Shown one piece after another: positions 44,101 to 52,231 of a stretch of DNA of 64,000 bases. A program made the position numbers and the translations under genes. The stretch lies in contig JBJKVO010000015.1 in the NCBI GenBank assembly GCA_045562555.1, positions 558,001 to 622,000 on the forward strand, read 5' to 3'. The notes beneath the pieces are model-generated. The model worked only from the letters and a program-made list of their open reading frames with translations, did no database searches and was not told where the DNA came from. Each line of letters starts with the position of its first letter. Within the stretch, counting starts at the first letter, position 1. This DNA comes from UBA2588 sp002339805 (lineage in GTDB: Bacteria > Chloroflexota > Dehalococcoidia > Lucifugimonadales > UBA3495).

Positions 44101-45258
44101 AGTCTTGCAGGGATAGTAGGAGCTATCGAACCCGAAGCTTTAATGGACTTAGGAATTGACGCTTTAACTACAGTAGCAGCAGAAATTACGGTTGAGGCGT
44201 TCATGGAAATGCCATCTGAAAATGCTGCCGGAATGGTTGAAGCAATGGGTGTAGGTGAAGTGCTCAGTTTAGGTGGTGAGCAGATTGCTGGAATGATGGG
44301 CGCAATGGAAGGATCTCAGATACTAGATGTTCTCGAACCTTCTGAAATTGCTATGGCGGCTGAAAAAATAGATGGCCAATCCTTCACCGCTATGGATCCA
44401 GACAGCGTAGGGACCATGTTAGAGGCTGTAGGTGTGGAACAAATAGCAGCAGGTTTGCAAGGAGACCAATTAGCTGGCATGGTTACAGCATTGGATCCTG
44501 AACAATTAATTGAAGCTATTGCACCAGATCTAGCACTCGAAATGGTAGATAAAATGGATATCAATTCAGTTGCATTGATGGAATCTGATAGTGCTGCAGC
44601 GATGTTAGAAACAGTAGCAGGAGATGCTCCCGCAGCTGTCGCTGACATGCCAGAGGCTACGTTAGCAGCAATGTTCGAGACAGTGGCGGCACCTGAAGTA
44701 TTAGCAAGTACAGAAATCACTGAAGCTATGGCAGAAGCACTGGAAGCAGGCGCAGCTCCAACAGACTTAGGTCTAGAGATAACTGATTTTGCTGATGGAG
44801 TTTTCGAGGCTCTTGAAGCCGGTACGGCTCCTGTTGACGCAGGACTAGAAGTAATAGCCCCTGCTGAAGTAACTGTAACAGCTGAGGTTGTATTAGCTGC
44901 AGCTGAAGCTTTACCAGTGGATACAATAGAATCATTCGCCCCTGCATCCGCAGTAGCGATGATTGAGGCGTTAGATCCAGCAGCAAGTGCTGCATTCGCC
45001 GAAATTGGGGAAGCGAACGCCGCAGCAGCTATGGACGCTGTGGTAGCTGGTGAGGGTACTCTAGGAGAAATTGAAGCTCCTGCAGTTCCAGTAGCCGCTG
45101 AACCAGCAGATTTAAGTGCTCTAGGAAGTGAGAAAGTTACAGCGGTAGCTGAAGCAATGTCTGCTGATCCTGGTGCGATTAAAGAAGTAGCTCCAGAAAT
45201 TGTCGCTGCAATGGCAGAAGTTATAGAGCCAGCTGCAATGGCAGATTTACCCGTCTGA
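41101..45258 (+). CDS. Giant secreted Met/Gly/Asp-rich tandem-repeat protein
   Basis: A 1385-codon frame. The first 32 residues look like a signal peptide (KFILVTTLVVILGAFSTPVIWG). Residues 52-265 are a low-complexity block of MDMGG, DDGGGDM and MGGMGADMG units. From residue 315 to about 1203 there are about 44 tandem units, nearly all exactly 20 residues (such as GGDQMAGMFGAMEGDMMYDL), often grouped in threes. The last part becomes Ala/Glu/Val-rich. Methionine and aspartate are extremely abundant, cysteine essentially absent. The frame ends at a TGA that a 1-base indel appears to create, since the repeat-like coding continues to 45976. Function unknown: metal binding by Met-rich motifs, an acidic matrix, or a surface polymer are guesses. 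Confidence 0.8.
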   Translation: MLTNMPQTMKFILVTTLVVILGAFSTPVIWGSDISPFQLDRNGTYLPNDHEGMDMGDMDMGDMDMGDMDDGGGDMDDGGGDMDDGGGDMDDGGGMDDGGGDMGGDMGDMDMGGDMGGDMGGDMGGDMGGMDMGGDMGGMDMGGMDMGGMDMGGMDTGGMGADMGGMDMGGMGADMGGMGADMGGMGADMGGMGADMGMGMGADMGGMGMDMGGMGADMGMDMGGFGMGDMDYQDPGSDGMDMGPGMDMGDFGDFGDFGGMDMGGEFMDFEFQMEFDSTPEMWDVGFDTHTPRGEDAREAFDMAMDMGPGGFDQLGSDQIFEMAGSMDATGFDMLGGDAVFDMAMGMDSGQFVDMGGDQLAGMFGAMEGDMMYDLGGDMLFDAASNMGAADFYSMDGDAAFGMFDAMGSDMIMDLGGEQMAGMLGAMEGDMMYDLGGDMLFDAASGMGANDFMMMDPDSAFGMFDAMGPEMVFDLGGDQMAGMFSAMEGDQIRGMDSDMAFGAFESIGAGGFDMLGGDQMVGMFDAMAPEMMYDLGGDMLFDAASSMGANDFMMMDHEAAFGMFDAMGPDMYMDLGGDQMAGMFSAMEGDMFMDIGGDMLFDAAANMGANDFMMMEGDAAFGMFDAMGFDGMMDLGGDQMAGMFGAMEGADIMAMGSERAFDAMMDMGMGTAMEFMGGDQMAGMLGAMEGDMLGQLGGDMLFDAAMNMGAADMMMMPPDAAFGMFDTMGADMMMDLPPDAMAGMFGAMEGDMFGQIGGDVLFDAAMNMGAADMMMMPPDAAFGMFDTMGQGAVMDLPPDAMAGMFGAMEGDMFASMGGEFMADALGTMGIESALEFMPPEAMVDMFGAMDPTNMAELGAGAMFDAAAGLPPAEMAMMPPDAAFGMFETMGTDMLFDLPPDAMAGMFGAMEADMLGQIGGDVLFDAAATMSPTDFMVMPADAAAGMLDTMGAGAVLDLPVDAMAGMVGAMDTSQILELPADAALDMFNAMGADTAVAGMDADSLAGIVGAIEPEALMDLGIDALTTVAAEITVEAFMEMPSENAAGMVEAMGVGEVLSLGGEQIAGMMGAMEGSQILDVLEPSEIAMAAEKIDGQSFTAMDPDSVGTMLEAVGVEQIAAGLQGDQLAGMVTALDPEQLIEAIAPDLALEMVDKMDINSVALMESDSAAAMLETVAGDAPAAVADMPEATLAAMFETVAAPEVLASTEITEAMAEALEAGAAPTDLGLEITDFADGVFEALEAGTAPVDAGLEVIAPAEVTVTAEVVLAAAEALPVDTIESFAPASAVAMIEALDPAASAAFAEIGEANAAAAMDAVVAGEGTLGEIEAPAVPVAAEPADLSALGSEKVTAVAEAMSADPGAIKEVAPEIVAAMAEVIEPAAMADLPV
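41255..41895 (+). repeat. MDMGG/DDGGG low-complexity coding repeats
   Basis: Runs of units of 9-15 bases built from ATGGACATGGGCGGC-like words, coding MDMGG, DMGG, MGADMGG and DDGGGDM. The pattern varies by codon wobble (GAC/GAT, GGC/GGT) so it is not a perfect microsatellite. The region is richer in G and C than its neighbours and would be prone to slippage. Confidence 0.85.
42043..44708 (+). repeat. About 44 tandem 60-base repeats coding 20-residue units
   Basis: Unit length is 60 bases (20 residues), with four or so 63-base variants. In the first half every third unit is alike (GGDQMAGMF..., GGDMLFDAA..., DxDAAFGMF...), giving a 180-base higher-order repeat. Units drift from GGD-type caps to PPD-type and then PAD/EPD-type caps with fewer methionines toward the 3' end. 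Confidence 0.85.
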
Positions 45259-45976
45259 AATGATGGGTAGTATGGTAGAAGTTATGAGCGGTGACCAGGT
45301 ATCAGACTTGGGAGCTGAGCAGAAAGAAGCAGCTCTAGTGTCAGCAGGAGCAGGGATTAATCGAACCTGCTGTTGAGGGTGCTCCAGCACCAACTGACTT
45401 TGCTGAAATGCCGGCTGTGGAAACGGCAATAGCTGCTACTGATGCAGCACCTACAGCTGAACTGGTCGCTATGATAGATTCAGTGGGTGAGATATTTGAG
45501 TTCATGGCAGCCGGTACCGGTGAAGGCCTGGCTCCAGATATGCCAGAGATGCCAGAAGTGCCTGCTCCATTAGATACTGGCGCAGCACCGGCAGGCGATC
45601 TACCTGCTCCGACAACGGCAGTGGGTGGTGACGCAGCCGCCGCAAATGCAGCTGCCGACGTAGCCGCTGCTGCAGAGACGGCAGCAGCAGCAGAAGCGGT
45701 AGCCGAAGCCGTGGCATCAGCAGAAGCCGCTGATGCAGGCTCGAGGCAGCAGCTGACCAAGCTCAGACTCAGGCAGAAGAGTTACAGGCAGCTAGCAGAC
45801 GCTAACCCTAACGATAGCTGCAGCTCAGGAAGCCGCATTAGCGGCAGCAGATGCCGGCAGCTGCAGGCAGGAGCGACGGCAGCCGCAAGCCGCAGCAGCC
45901 GCTGAAGCAGAAGCCGCAGCGGCGGCAGCCGCTGCAAGTGCGTGAGGCCGAAGTAGCTGGCGGAACTGGCCAGTAA
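45259..45976 (+). pseudogene. Frameshifted 3' part of the repeat-protein gene
   Basis: After the TGA at 45256-45258, the protein's Ala/Glu-rich pattern continues in other frames: PSEMMGSMVEVMSGDQVSDLG when one C of CCC near 45250 is skipped; EPAVEGAPAPTDFAEM after a shift near 45360; EAAADQAQTQAEELQAAS after a shift near 45735; further shifts near 45800 and 45950. The final frame ends at TAA 45974-45976, 27 bases before a strong terminator. The intact gene therefore probably ran to 45976. Either sequence errors or real decay explains the breaks. Confidence 0.7.
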
Positions 45977-46002
45977 GCAAGCTATCAAAAATAGTTCAGT
46001 CG

Positions 46003-46036
46003 AAAGAGCCCTTCTGACGAGGGCTCTTTTCTTTTT
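46003..46036 (+). terminator. Intrinsic terminator of the repeat-protein operon
   Basis: AAAGAGCCCT (46003-46012) pairs perfectly with AGGGCTCTTT (46020-46029) around a 7-base loop, followed by a T-rich run. A clear rho-independent terminator placed just after the presumed true end of the repeat gene. Confidence 0.85.
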
Positions 46037-46091
46037 ACCGGAAGTCGCATATATTAAGGGAATTCTATGGTTGAGAATGAGGAGGATTACT

Positions 46092-46491
46092 TGGACATGG
46101 ACGACAAGATTCGGCTTAAAGGCTATTAATCACAGTACTTATTGCGTCAAAGATAAAGACGCTGCCCTTGAAATGGTACACTGAAGTGTCTAGGGCTACG
46201 GTCAAATTCCCAAGATGGTGGACAGCGACCATTTGTATTGGTTGCAGCTCCCGAGCGGGGCGATGATCCATATCATCGAACATCGCTGACGCTCCATCGG
46301 CTCCATCACACCATACTGCGTTCGAAGTTGACGATATAGAGGCTTCAAGGGCATATTTCGAAGAGAAAGGTGTTGCGGCATTGACTGATATACAAACTAG
46401 AAATGATGGCCAGAGAGCTTATTATTTCGAAGATCTAGATGGGAATAGACTGGAAATTTGCACCAAATCGGGCTTTGGAGTTCTGGTCTAA
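46092..46491 (+). pseudogene. Glyoxalase/VOC-fold protein gene with several frameshifts
   Basis: Joining frames gives a VOC-like chain: AINHSTYCVKDKDAAL, WYTEV, QIPKMVDSDHLYWLQLPSG, AMIHIIEHR, DAPSAPSHHTAFEVDDIEA, then an intact 3' part ending DLDGNRLEICTKSGFGVLV and TAA at 46489-46491. About five single-base insertions (near 46124, 46171, 46187, 46201 and 46287) are needed to restore the frame. GAGGAGG at 46078-46084 precedes a TTG at 46092. It would be a 130-residue metal-dependent enzyme of the glyoxalase or dioxygenase group if intact. Confidence 0.72.
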
Positions 46492-46509
46492 AAGTAACCT
46501 AGACTGTGT

Positions 46510-47767
46510 TTAGGGTTGATATGCAGGTTTTTTTATTACTAAGAAAGAGACGCCTGCAATCAATCCTAAGACGCAGTAACTCAGAAGTGCTACATCATAC
46601 GAATGATAGACGTCAAATATTATGCCCGAGGTTAACGCTCCAATTGCTTGCCCTAAGGAAATAAAAGGCTCTGTTACCCCTCTAATTTTACCCAAATTGT
46701 TCCTCCCGAAGTAGTTAGCGTACGTTACAGGAGGGATGCATAGAATACCTGCTATGGCGAATCCAAATAGGGACGATAATACGAATACTGATATTGGGCC
46801 TTGGATGAGAGTAAATAATCCTAAAACTAATCCGAGCGTTATTGCGTCTAAAGAATAGGCATATTTTGCTGGCATAAATTCTAGGATTCTGCCCCAAATT
46901 ATGCTTCCTATCCCGGTGAAGATGGCGTTACAGGAGACGCCCATTATTGCCACCCAAGGAGCGAGTCCTTTGTCAGTGATCAATGCAGCTTGGTGCACAT
47001 TCATCCCTGACTGAAGTAAGAAGAGGATTCCTCCGGATGCTGCCAATATCCATAGTACTTTCGTCTTTGCCGCTTGTCCCAATGTCCAACTTACTTCTTC
47101 AACAAAACTTTCCTCAGGATCATTATTGTGAGTATCAGATGAATCACCATCTGGAAGCAAGCCAAGATCTTCCGGTCGGTGCTGCTACGAATAGTAATGT
47201 GAAAGGGAGTGATAAGGTTAGCACTAGTATCCCGATAACTAACCATGCAGATCTCCAGTCGTACCATTGTATGATTGTCCAAGCAAGTAAAGGGAAAGCT
47301 AGCATTCCTATAGAATGAAAAGAGAATAGTAGTCCGGTTGCTCTACCTCTATATTTGACGAACCACCTTGATATACAGACTGAAGATCCGATCTGAAATG
47401 TACTATTAAATAGGACTCTACCTAGTCCGTAGGCTATGTAGAAAGCCAAAGGTGTGGTAACCCAACTCAAAGAAATTGTTGCTATACCTAGTAGTAGTAC
47501 ACTAATCGATAATACTATTTGAGTTTTATATTTATCTACAATCCATCCTGCAGGGACCGATGCAATTGATGCGGCTAGGCCCCCTACACTTGCCGCTCCT
47601 GCGATCAACGTTCTACTCCAGCCTAGTTCGGTATTCATCGATGCGATAAATACTCCTATCATCAAACTAGCAGCTGCGTTTCTAACAATGGCAGAAGTTC
47701 CGACTGACAATAGCACTACCCAGCCATAGTAAAAAGGAATGCTAGGTGCTATTTTTTTTGCTAACAA
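46510..47767 (-). pseudogene. MFS transporter gene broken by one frameshift
   Basis: Two minus-strand frames (47144-47767 coding the N-terminal half and 46510-47160 the C-terminal half) fit together as one 12-helix MFS protein of about 415 residues. The break is in the central loop near 47150-47160: the first half ends in FVAAPTG, and the second begins in the family-typical PEDLGLLPDGD, directly joinable by a 1-base change. The fragment resembles the transporter at the window start. OFA-like monocarboxylate or similar carriers have this loop. It is probably non-functional if the sequence is right. Confidence 0.8.
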
Positions 47768-47793
47768 AATATATTATTGAATCCTGCTTAAGG

Positions 47794-48171
47794 TTAAGAG
47801 TAATTAGAGATTGTTCTAGTTATCTGAGCTGCTGCTGACTTAATTTGAGAACCTTTAATAGGAGGTTGTAGTTTAGCTACTTTAACTGTTACTTCATCAG
47901 CACTGGTTTCGTTCAGAATCCTGTAAGCTATGTTTTCCGCTACACTCTCGATCAGATTTTGAGATGGACCTTCTACTATGCTTTTAATTAATTTATATAC
48001 TTGAGAATAATTAACGGTATCATTTAGATCATCTGTTTGCCCTGGTAACAACAGACTACAATTGATTTCCAGATCTACAACGAATTTTTGGCCTTGTATC
48101 TTTTCTTCTTGGTTTACTCCGTGATAGCCATAAAATTCCATTTCACTAAGTATGATTTTATCTGTGTTCAC
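47794..48171 (-). CDS. folB: Dihydroneopterin aldolase
   Basis: A 125-residue FolB-family protein. Motifs: IILSEMEFYGYHGVNQEEKIQGQKF near the start (catalytic Glu), DTVNYSQVYKLIK, LIESVAENIAYRIL, and the catalytic Lys in VTVKVAKLQPPIKG. It converts dihydroneopterin to 6-hydroxymethyl-dihydropterin for folate. It lies 23 bases after the lyase gene on the same strand. Confidence 0.93.
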   Translation of the reverse strand: MNTDKIILSEMEFYGYHGVNQEEKIQGQKFVVDLEINCSLLLPGQTDDLNDTVNYSQVYKLIKSIVEGPSQNLIESVAENIAYRILNETSADEVTVKVAKLQPPIKGSQIKSAAAQITRTISNYS

Positions 48172-48194
48172 TACAGTACCTTGTTTATATGTAT

Positions 48195-49076
48195 CTATAA
48201 CGTGAATTTATCTTCTAGTAATCCCGCGGATATAAGAACATTCTGCGCACGTTTTACCACCGGAACATCTATCATTTTCCCATCTAGTGCGATAGAGCCT
48301 TCTCCTTGAGATTCGGCTTGTTCCCATGCTGTCATAACTTTCTGAGCATATTCTATTTCTTGAACGGATGGGGAAAAGATCTTGTTTATTGTTTCGATCT
48401 GATTAGGGTGAATTGCAAATTTACCAGTATAACCAATGGATTTCGCATTATTGGCGTCGTTTGTGAGAGCGTCATAATCATTAAAGCTTACGAACGGACT
48501 GTCAAGTGCAGGTAAATTGACTGCCTTGGCTGCGATTGGAACCATAGCCCTAGGTACAGCTATTTCTGCCCCTAGTTCAGTTCTGGTGATTTCCATGTCG
48601 TTTGTTAAATCTTCCGCTCCGAAGGCGAGTGCTATGGTTCTGGTACTAGCAGTAGAAATCTCTTGTAGATTCATGATTGCTTTCGCACTTTCAATCCATG
48701 CTATGAATTTTAAAGAACGGGAAGGCAGCTTTTTTTTATTTTCTATCTCACTCAGCATTATATCTATAGTTTTCACATCATTTGCGCTAGAAATCTTCCC
48801 TACACTGAATCCTAATATAGAATTTGAAGCCATGTGAGTTATTTCATTCTTTGTCAGTCCTGTATCTAAGGCATTCAATCTAATCATTACTGTCTTGCCA
48901 GCTTGGGTTAGTTTGTTAGCCCACTCTTGGGCGATTGGGATAGCAGAAAGTTTTTGTGCTGTAGGTACAGAGTCTTCAAGGTCAACCATGATAATATCTG
49001 CATCAAAAGTTAGAGCTTTTTCTAACATATTTACCCTGTTGCCAGGAACGAATATAAGGCTACGTATAGATTTCAT
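48195..49076 (-). CDS. HpcH/HpaI-family CoA-ester lyase (citrate lyase beta/malyl-CoA lyase type)
   Basis: A 293-residue TIM-barrel lyase. RSLIFVPGNRVNMLEKALTFDADIIMVDLEDSVP is the N-terminal signature; WIESAKAIMNLQEI and LAFGAEDLTNDMEITRTELG carry the metal and substrate ligands. The family splits malyl-, citramalyl- or methylmalyl-CoA or acts as the citrate-lyase beta chain; without alpha or gamma citrate-lyase genes nearby, a stand-alone CoA lyase is more likely. The ATG at 49076 is chosen over a TTG at 49097 inside polA. It follows polA by 2 bases. Confidence 0.88.
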   Translation of the reverse strand: MKSIRSLIFVPGNRVNMLEKALTFDADIIMVDLEDSVPTAQKLSAIPIAQEWANKLTQAGKTVMIRLNALDTGLTKNEITHMASNSILGFSVGKISSANDVKTIDIMLSEIENKKKLPSRSLKFIAWIESAKAIMNLQEISTASTRTIALAFGAEDLTNDMEITRTELGAEIAVPRAMVPIAAKAVNLPALDSPFVSFNDYDALTNDANNAKSIGYTGKFAIHPNQIETINKIFSPSVQEIEYAQKVMTAWEQAESQGEGSIALDGKMIDVPVVKRAQNVLISAGLLEDKFTL

Positions 49077-49078
49077 TT

Positions 49079-51832
49079 TTACTTCATATCTCCCCAACTT
49101 GGTCCCTGTTTTGTTTCTACTTTTAGTTCTACGTCCAAATCCATAGCATTAGGCATTTCTGTGACCACTATAGACTTAAGTGGTTCAAGTTCTTCAGTGG
49201 GTACTTCAAATACGAGTTCATCGTGCACTTGCATTAGGATTTTTGATTCCAGAGTCGTACTTTCGAGACTATTATATACGTTTATCATAGCTAACTTCAT
49301 GATATCCGCAGCGGTACCTTGTATGGGCATATTAATAGAAATCCGTTCCGCGGCACTTCTGATATTAAAGTTTGATGCATGTATATCTGGTACGTATCTT
49401 CTTCTTCCCATCAGAGTCTCAACATAACCGTTTTCCCTGGCAAAATTTTTGATTTCATCTAGGTAATTTTGGATTCCTGGGTATTTAGAAAAATAAGTTT
49501 TAATGAAATTATTACCTTCTTCTCGAGAAAACCCTGTTTGTTGGGTAATTCCATGCGCGGAAAGTCCGTATATAACTCCAAAGTTGAGGACTTTGGCGAT
49601 ACGTCTCATTTCAGAGTCAACTTCGTTAATATCGACATCGAACATCAGTGAAGCTGTGGATGAATGGATATCTTCTCCATTATGGAATGCGGATAGTAAT
49701 CCAGGATCCTGAGAGAGGTGGGCTAACACTCGTAATTCAATTTGCGAATAGTCAGCTGCAAACAACAGAGAATCATGAGTCGGTGCAACGAATGCATTGC
49801 GGACTTTCCTCCCTCTTTCGGTTCTTACTGGTATGTTTTGAAGATTTGGCTCACTCGAAGAAATTCTGCCAGTGATAGATCCGGTCTGATTATAGCTCGT
49901 ATGCACTCTGGAAGTATGGGGATTGATCATATTAGGTAAGGCATCTACATAGGTTGATTTTAACTTTGATAATTCTCGGTAATTAAGAATTTGTTCTATG
50001 ATTGGATGTGTATTTTTCAGGAATTCCAATGAGTTCGCGTCGGTGGAATATCCTGTTTTCGTTTTCTTCGTTTTTGGTAAATCCAGTTCATTGAACAATA
50101 CTTCACTGAGTTGGCTAGGAGAGTTGATATTTAAGGCGTGTCCTGCGTGTGATGTTATGCTTTCGTATAAAATTTCCATGTCTGACTGTAATTCCGAGGA
50201 CATGCTTTGAAGATCCTCTTTTTCTAGGGTGATGCCATTTCTCTGCATTTCTATGATTACGGGTATTAGCGGCATTTCTATGCTGGTCATGATGCTTTTC
50301 GCGAAAGAGTTATCTATTTCTGGCTGGAAACGCTGCCATAATTGCAATGTGCAATCTGCGTCAGCAGCAGCGTAAGGATATGCGTCTTCAATAGAAACTT
50401 CGTTGAATGATATTTGTTTTTTACCTGTACCGATTAACTCAGTTATTGGTTGCATATCAATTCCCAAAAGATTTTGGCTTAAATTCTTAAGACCTAGTGA
50501 GGAATTTCCAAGTATATGGGCTCCCACCATGGTGTCAAAAGTAAGATTGGTCACGTTGATGCCATACTTGGATAAGATCATAAGATCATAGTTAGCATTA
50601 TGTGCACATATCTCTTTGTATGGATTTTGAAATATAGGCTTGACTTGTTCAATTACGTATTCTAAAGATAGTTGAGTGCCACTCGAATGCCCAACAGGTA
50701 CATACCAAGCCGTACCTGGATTGATTGAAAAACTGATGCCTACTAGATGTGCAATCATAGGGTTCAAATCACTCGTCTCAGTGTCAAATGCTATCTTGTC
50801 TGCTTTTTGAAGAGATATCAACATATCTGTAATTTTTTCTTGATTATCTACGCAAGTATAGGATGTTTGATTATTAGGGCTGGGTTTTGAAATGGATGGG
50901 ACCTCGGATATTTCCTGTCGAGCTCCTGGGATTCTACTAATTATGCTGTTGAATTCTAACTCTTTTAGTAATGTGATTACCTCGTCCATGTTATAACCAC
51001 CAAACAGCGCTGCCTCAAAATCAACTGATATAGGAACTTCTCTTTGGATTGTCATTAGGTCTCTATTATTAAAAGCTATTGATTTGCTTTCTGATAAGGA
51101 GGTTTTGACACTGGGAGGATGAACTGATTCTAGGTTTTCATATATCCCTTCTAAATTCGCATATGAATTCAATAAAGTTATAGCTCTCTTCTCTCCGACT
51201 CTAGGAACACCTGGTATATTGTCAGAACTGTCTCCTAAGAGTGCTTTGAAGTCAGGTTGTTGTTCTGCTGTCAGTCCTCCATAACGTGCTATAAGTTCGG
51301 GTTCACCGTATAGTTTCCGATCCCTTGCATTTGATCCCAAATCTACTTTGGTATAGGGCGATATCAATTGAAAAGTATCTCGGTCTCCAGTGAGTATAAT
51401 CGTTTCCAAGCCATGTTCTTCAGCTTGAGCACTAATGGTGCCTATGAGGTCGTCTGCTTCATATCCGTCTAGAGAAAAAGTAGGGACAGCAAATGTTTCC
51501 ATCATTTGACGCACTCTATCAAATTGATGTTTAAGTTCTTGAGGGGTTTCTGCTCGTTGAGCTTTGTAATCAGGGAAAGCTATATGTCTAAAAGTAGGTT
51601 TGGGGGTATCAAATGTAATTATGCAGTGGCTAGGATTCCTGTCACTGATGGCTCTAAGAAAGATGTTTAAGAATCCATATACTCCAGTAACATCTTCTCC
51701 TGTGGTAGATACGGTTAGATTGTTCCCTTGTGCGCTGATCCCTCGAAATGCTCGATGAATGATTGCGTGTCCATCTATTAGGATGAGGAGATTCTGTGAT
51801 GAAGAGGTATTGGTATCAAAAGGGATTTGCAT
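49079..51832 (-). CDS. polA: DNA polymerase I
   Basis: A full-length 917-residue family-A polymerase. The 5' nuclease is about residues 14-290 (LILIDGHAIIHRAF, GYEADDLIGT, TGDRDTFQL); the 3'-5' exonuclease is about 340-510 with intact DxE (FDTETSDLNP) and AHNANYDL; the polymerase domain holds motif A DYSQIELRVLAHLS, motif B RRIAKVLNFGVIYG and motif C QVHDELVFEV. The proofreading residues look active, unlike many thermophile enzymes. AGAAGG lies before the ATG. It serves repair and Okazaki processing. Confidence 0.97.
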   Translation of the reverse strand: MQIPFDTNTSSSQNLLILIDGHAIIHRAFRGISAQGNNLTVSTTGEDVTGVYGFLNIFLRAISDRNPSHCIITFDTPKPTFRHIAFPDYKAQRAETPQELKHQFDRVRQMMETFAVPTFSLDGYEADDLIGTISAQAEEHGLETIILTGDRDTFQLISPYTKVDLGSNARDRKLYGEPELIARYGGLTAEQQPDFKALLGDSSDNIPGVPRVGEKRAITLLNSYANLEGIYENLESVHPPSVKTSLSESKSIAFNNRDLMTIQREVPISVDFEAALFGGYNMDEVITLLKELEFNSIISRIPGARQEISEVPSISKPSPNNQTSYTCVDNQEKITDMLISLQKADKIAFDTETSDLNPMIAHLVGISFSINPGTAWYVPVGHSSGTQLSLEYVIEQVKPIFQNPYKEICAHNANYDLMILSKYGINVTNLTFDTMVGAHILGNSSLGLKNLSQNLLGIDMQPITELIGTGKKQISFNEVSIEDAYPYAAADADCTLQLWQRFQPEIDNSFAKSIMTSIEMPLIPVIIEMQRNGITLEKEDLQSMSSELQSDMEILYESITSHAGHALNINSPSQLSEVLFNELDLPKTKKTKTGYSTDANSLEFLKNTHPIIEQILNYRELSKLKSTYVDALPNMINPHTSRVHTSYNQTGSITGRISSSEPNLQNIPVRTERGRKVRNAFVAPTHDSLLFAADYSQIELRVLAHLSQDPGLLSAFHNGEDIHSSTASLMFDVDINEVDSEMRRIAKVLNFGVIYGLSAHGITQQTGFSREEGNNFIKTYFSKYPGIQNYLDEIKNFARENGYVETLMGRRRYVPDIHASNFNIRSAAERISINMPIQGTAADIMKLAMINVYNSLESTTLESKILMQVHDELVFEVPTEELEPLKSIVVTEMPNAMDLDVELKVETKQGPSWGDMK

Positions 51833-51951
51833 AATAACCTTCTATTTAAAAATGATACGCCATTATTATACCTCACATGATTGTAAATTAAATGCTTCGA
51901 GATATGGAGGATGGATTGATAATGATACAATGGTTCTAGAGGGAGAATGAG

Positions 51952-52221
51952 ATGCCAATTTACGAATATTATTGTGAAGGGTGCGGGAAAACAAATGAGT
52001 ATTTGATTTTTCCTTGGTCAAAAGAAGAATCTTTGACTTGTAAAAGCTGCTCACATACAGATATCAGGAAGTTAGTTTCCAGATTCTCATTTAAATCTCA
52101 TGTGGACAATTTAAATTGGCTACCTAGTAAAGAAACTTTGTCAGATGTAGACAATTCTAATCCTGCTTCGGTTAACAATCATATCAACCGAATACGTCAA
52201 GGCAAAAACAATACAAATTAG
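51952..52221 (+). CDS. FmdB-family zinc-ribbon protein
   Basis: An 89-residue protein that starts MPIYEYYCEGCGKTNEYL and continues TCKSCSHTDIRKLVSRFSF, the FmdB/CxxC regulatory-protein zinc ribbon. The four cysteines are at about residues 8, 11, 34 and 37. A GAGGGAGAATGAG region supplies the ribosome site. Such proteins are small presumed nucleic-acid-binding factors of unclear role. It is 10 bases before thiE. Confidence 0.88.
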   Translation: MPIYEYYCEGCGKTNEYLIFPWSKEESLTCKSCSHTDIRKLVSRFSFKSHVDNLNWLPSKETLSDVDNSNPASVNNHINRIRQGKNNTN

Positions 52222-52231
52222 TTGATAACGG

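Noticed and set aside
42043..44708. CRISPR-like regular repeats at 60-base spacing
   Set aside because: The repeats are contiguous, in frame and coding, without unique spacers or cas genes.
45408..45905. 165-residue ORF as an independent Ala-rich gene
   Set aside because: It starts inside the repeat-protein reading and its second half turns to nonsense (RQKSYRQLAD...), as expected of a frameshifted tail.
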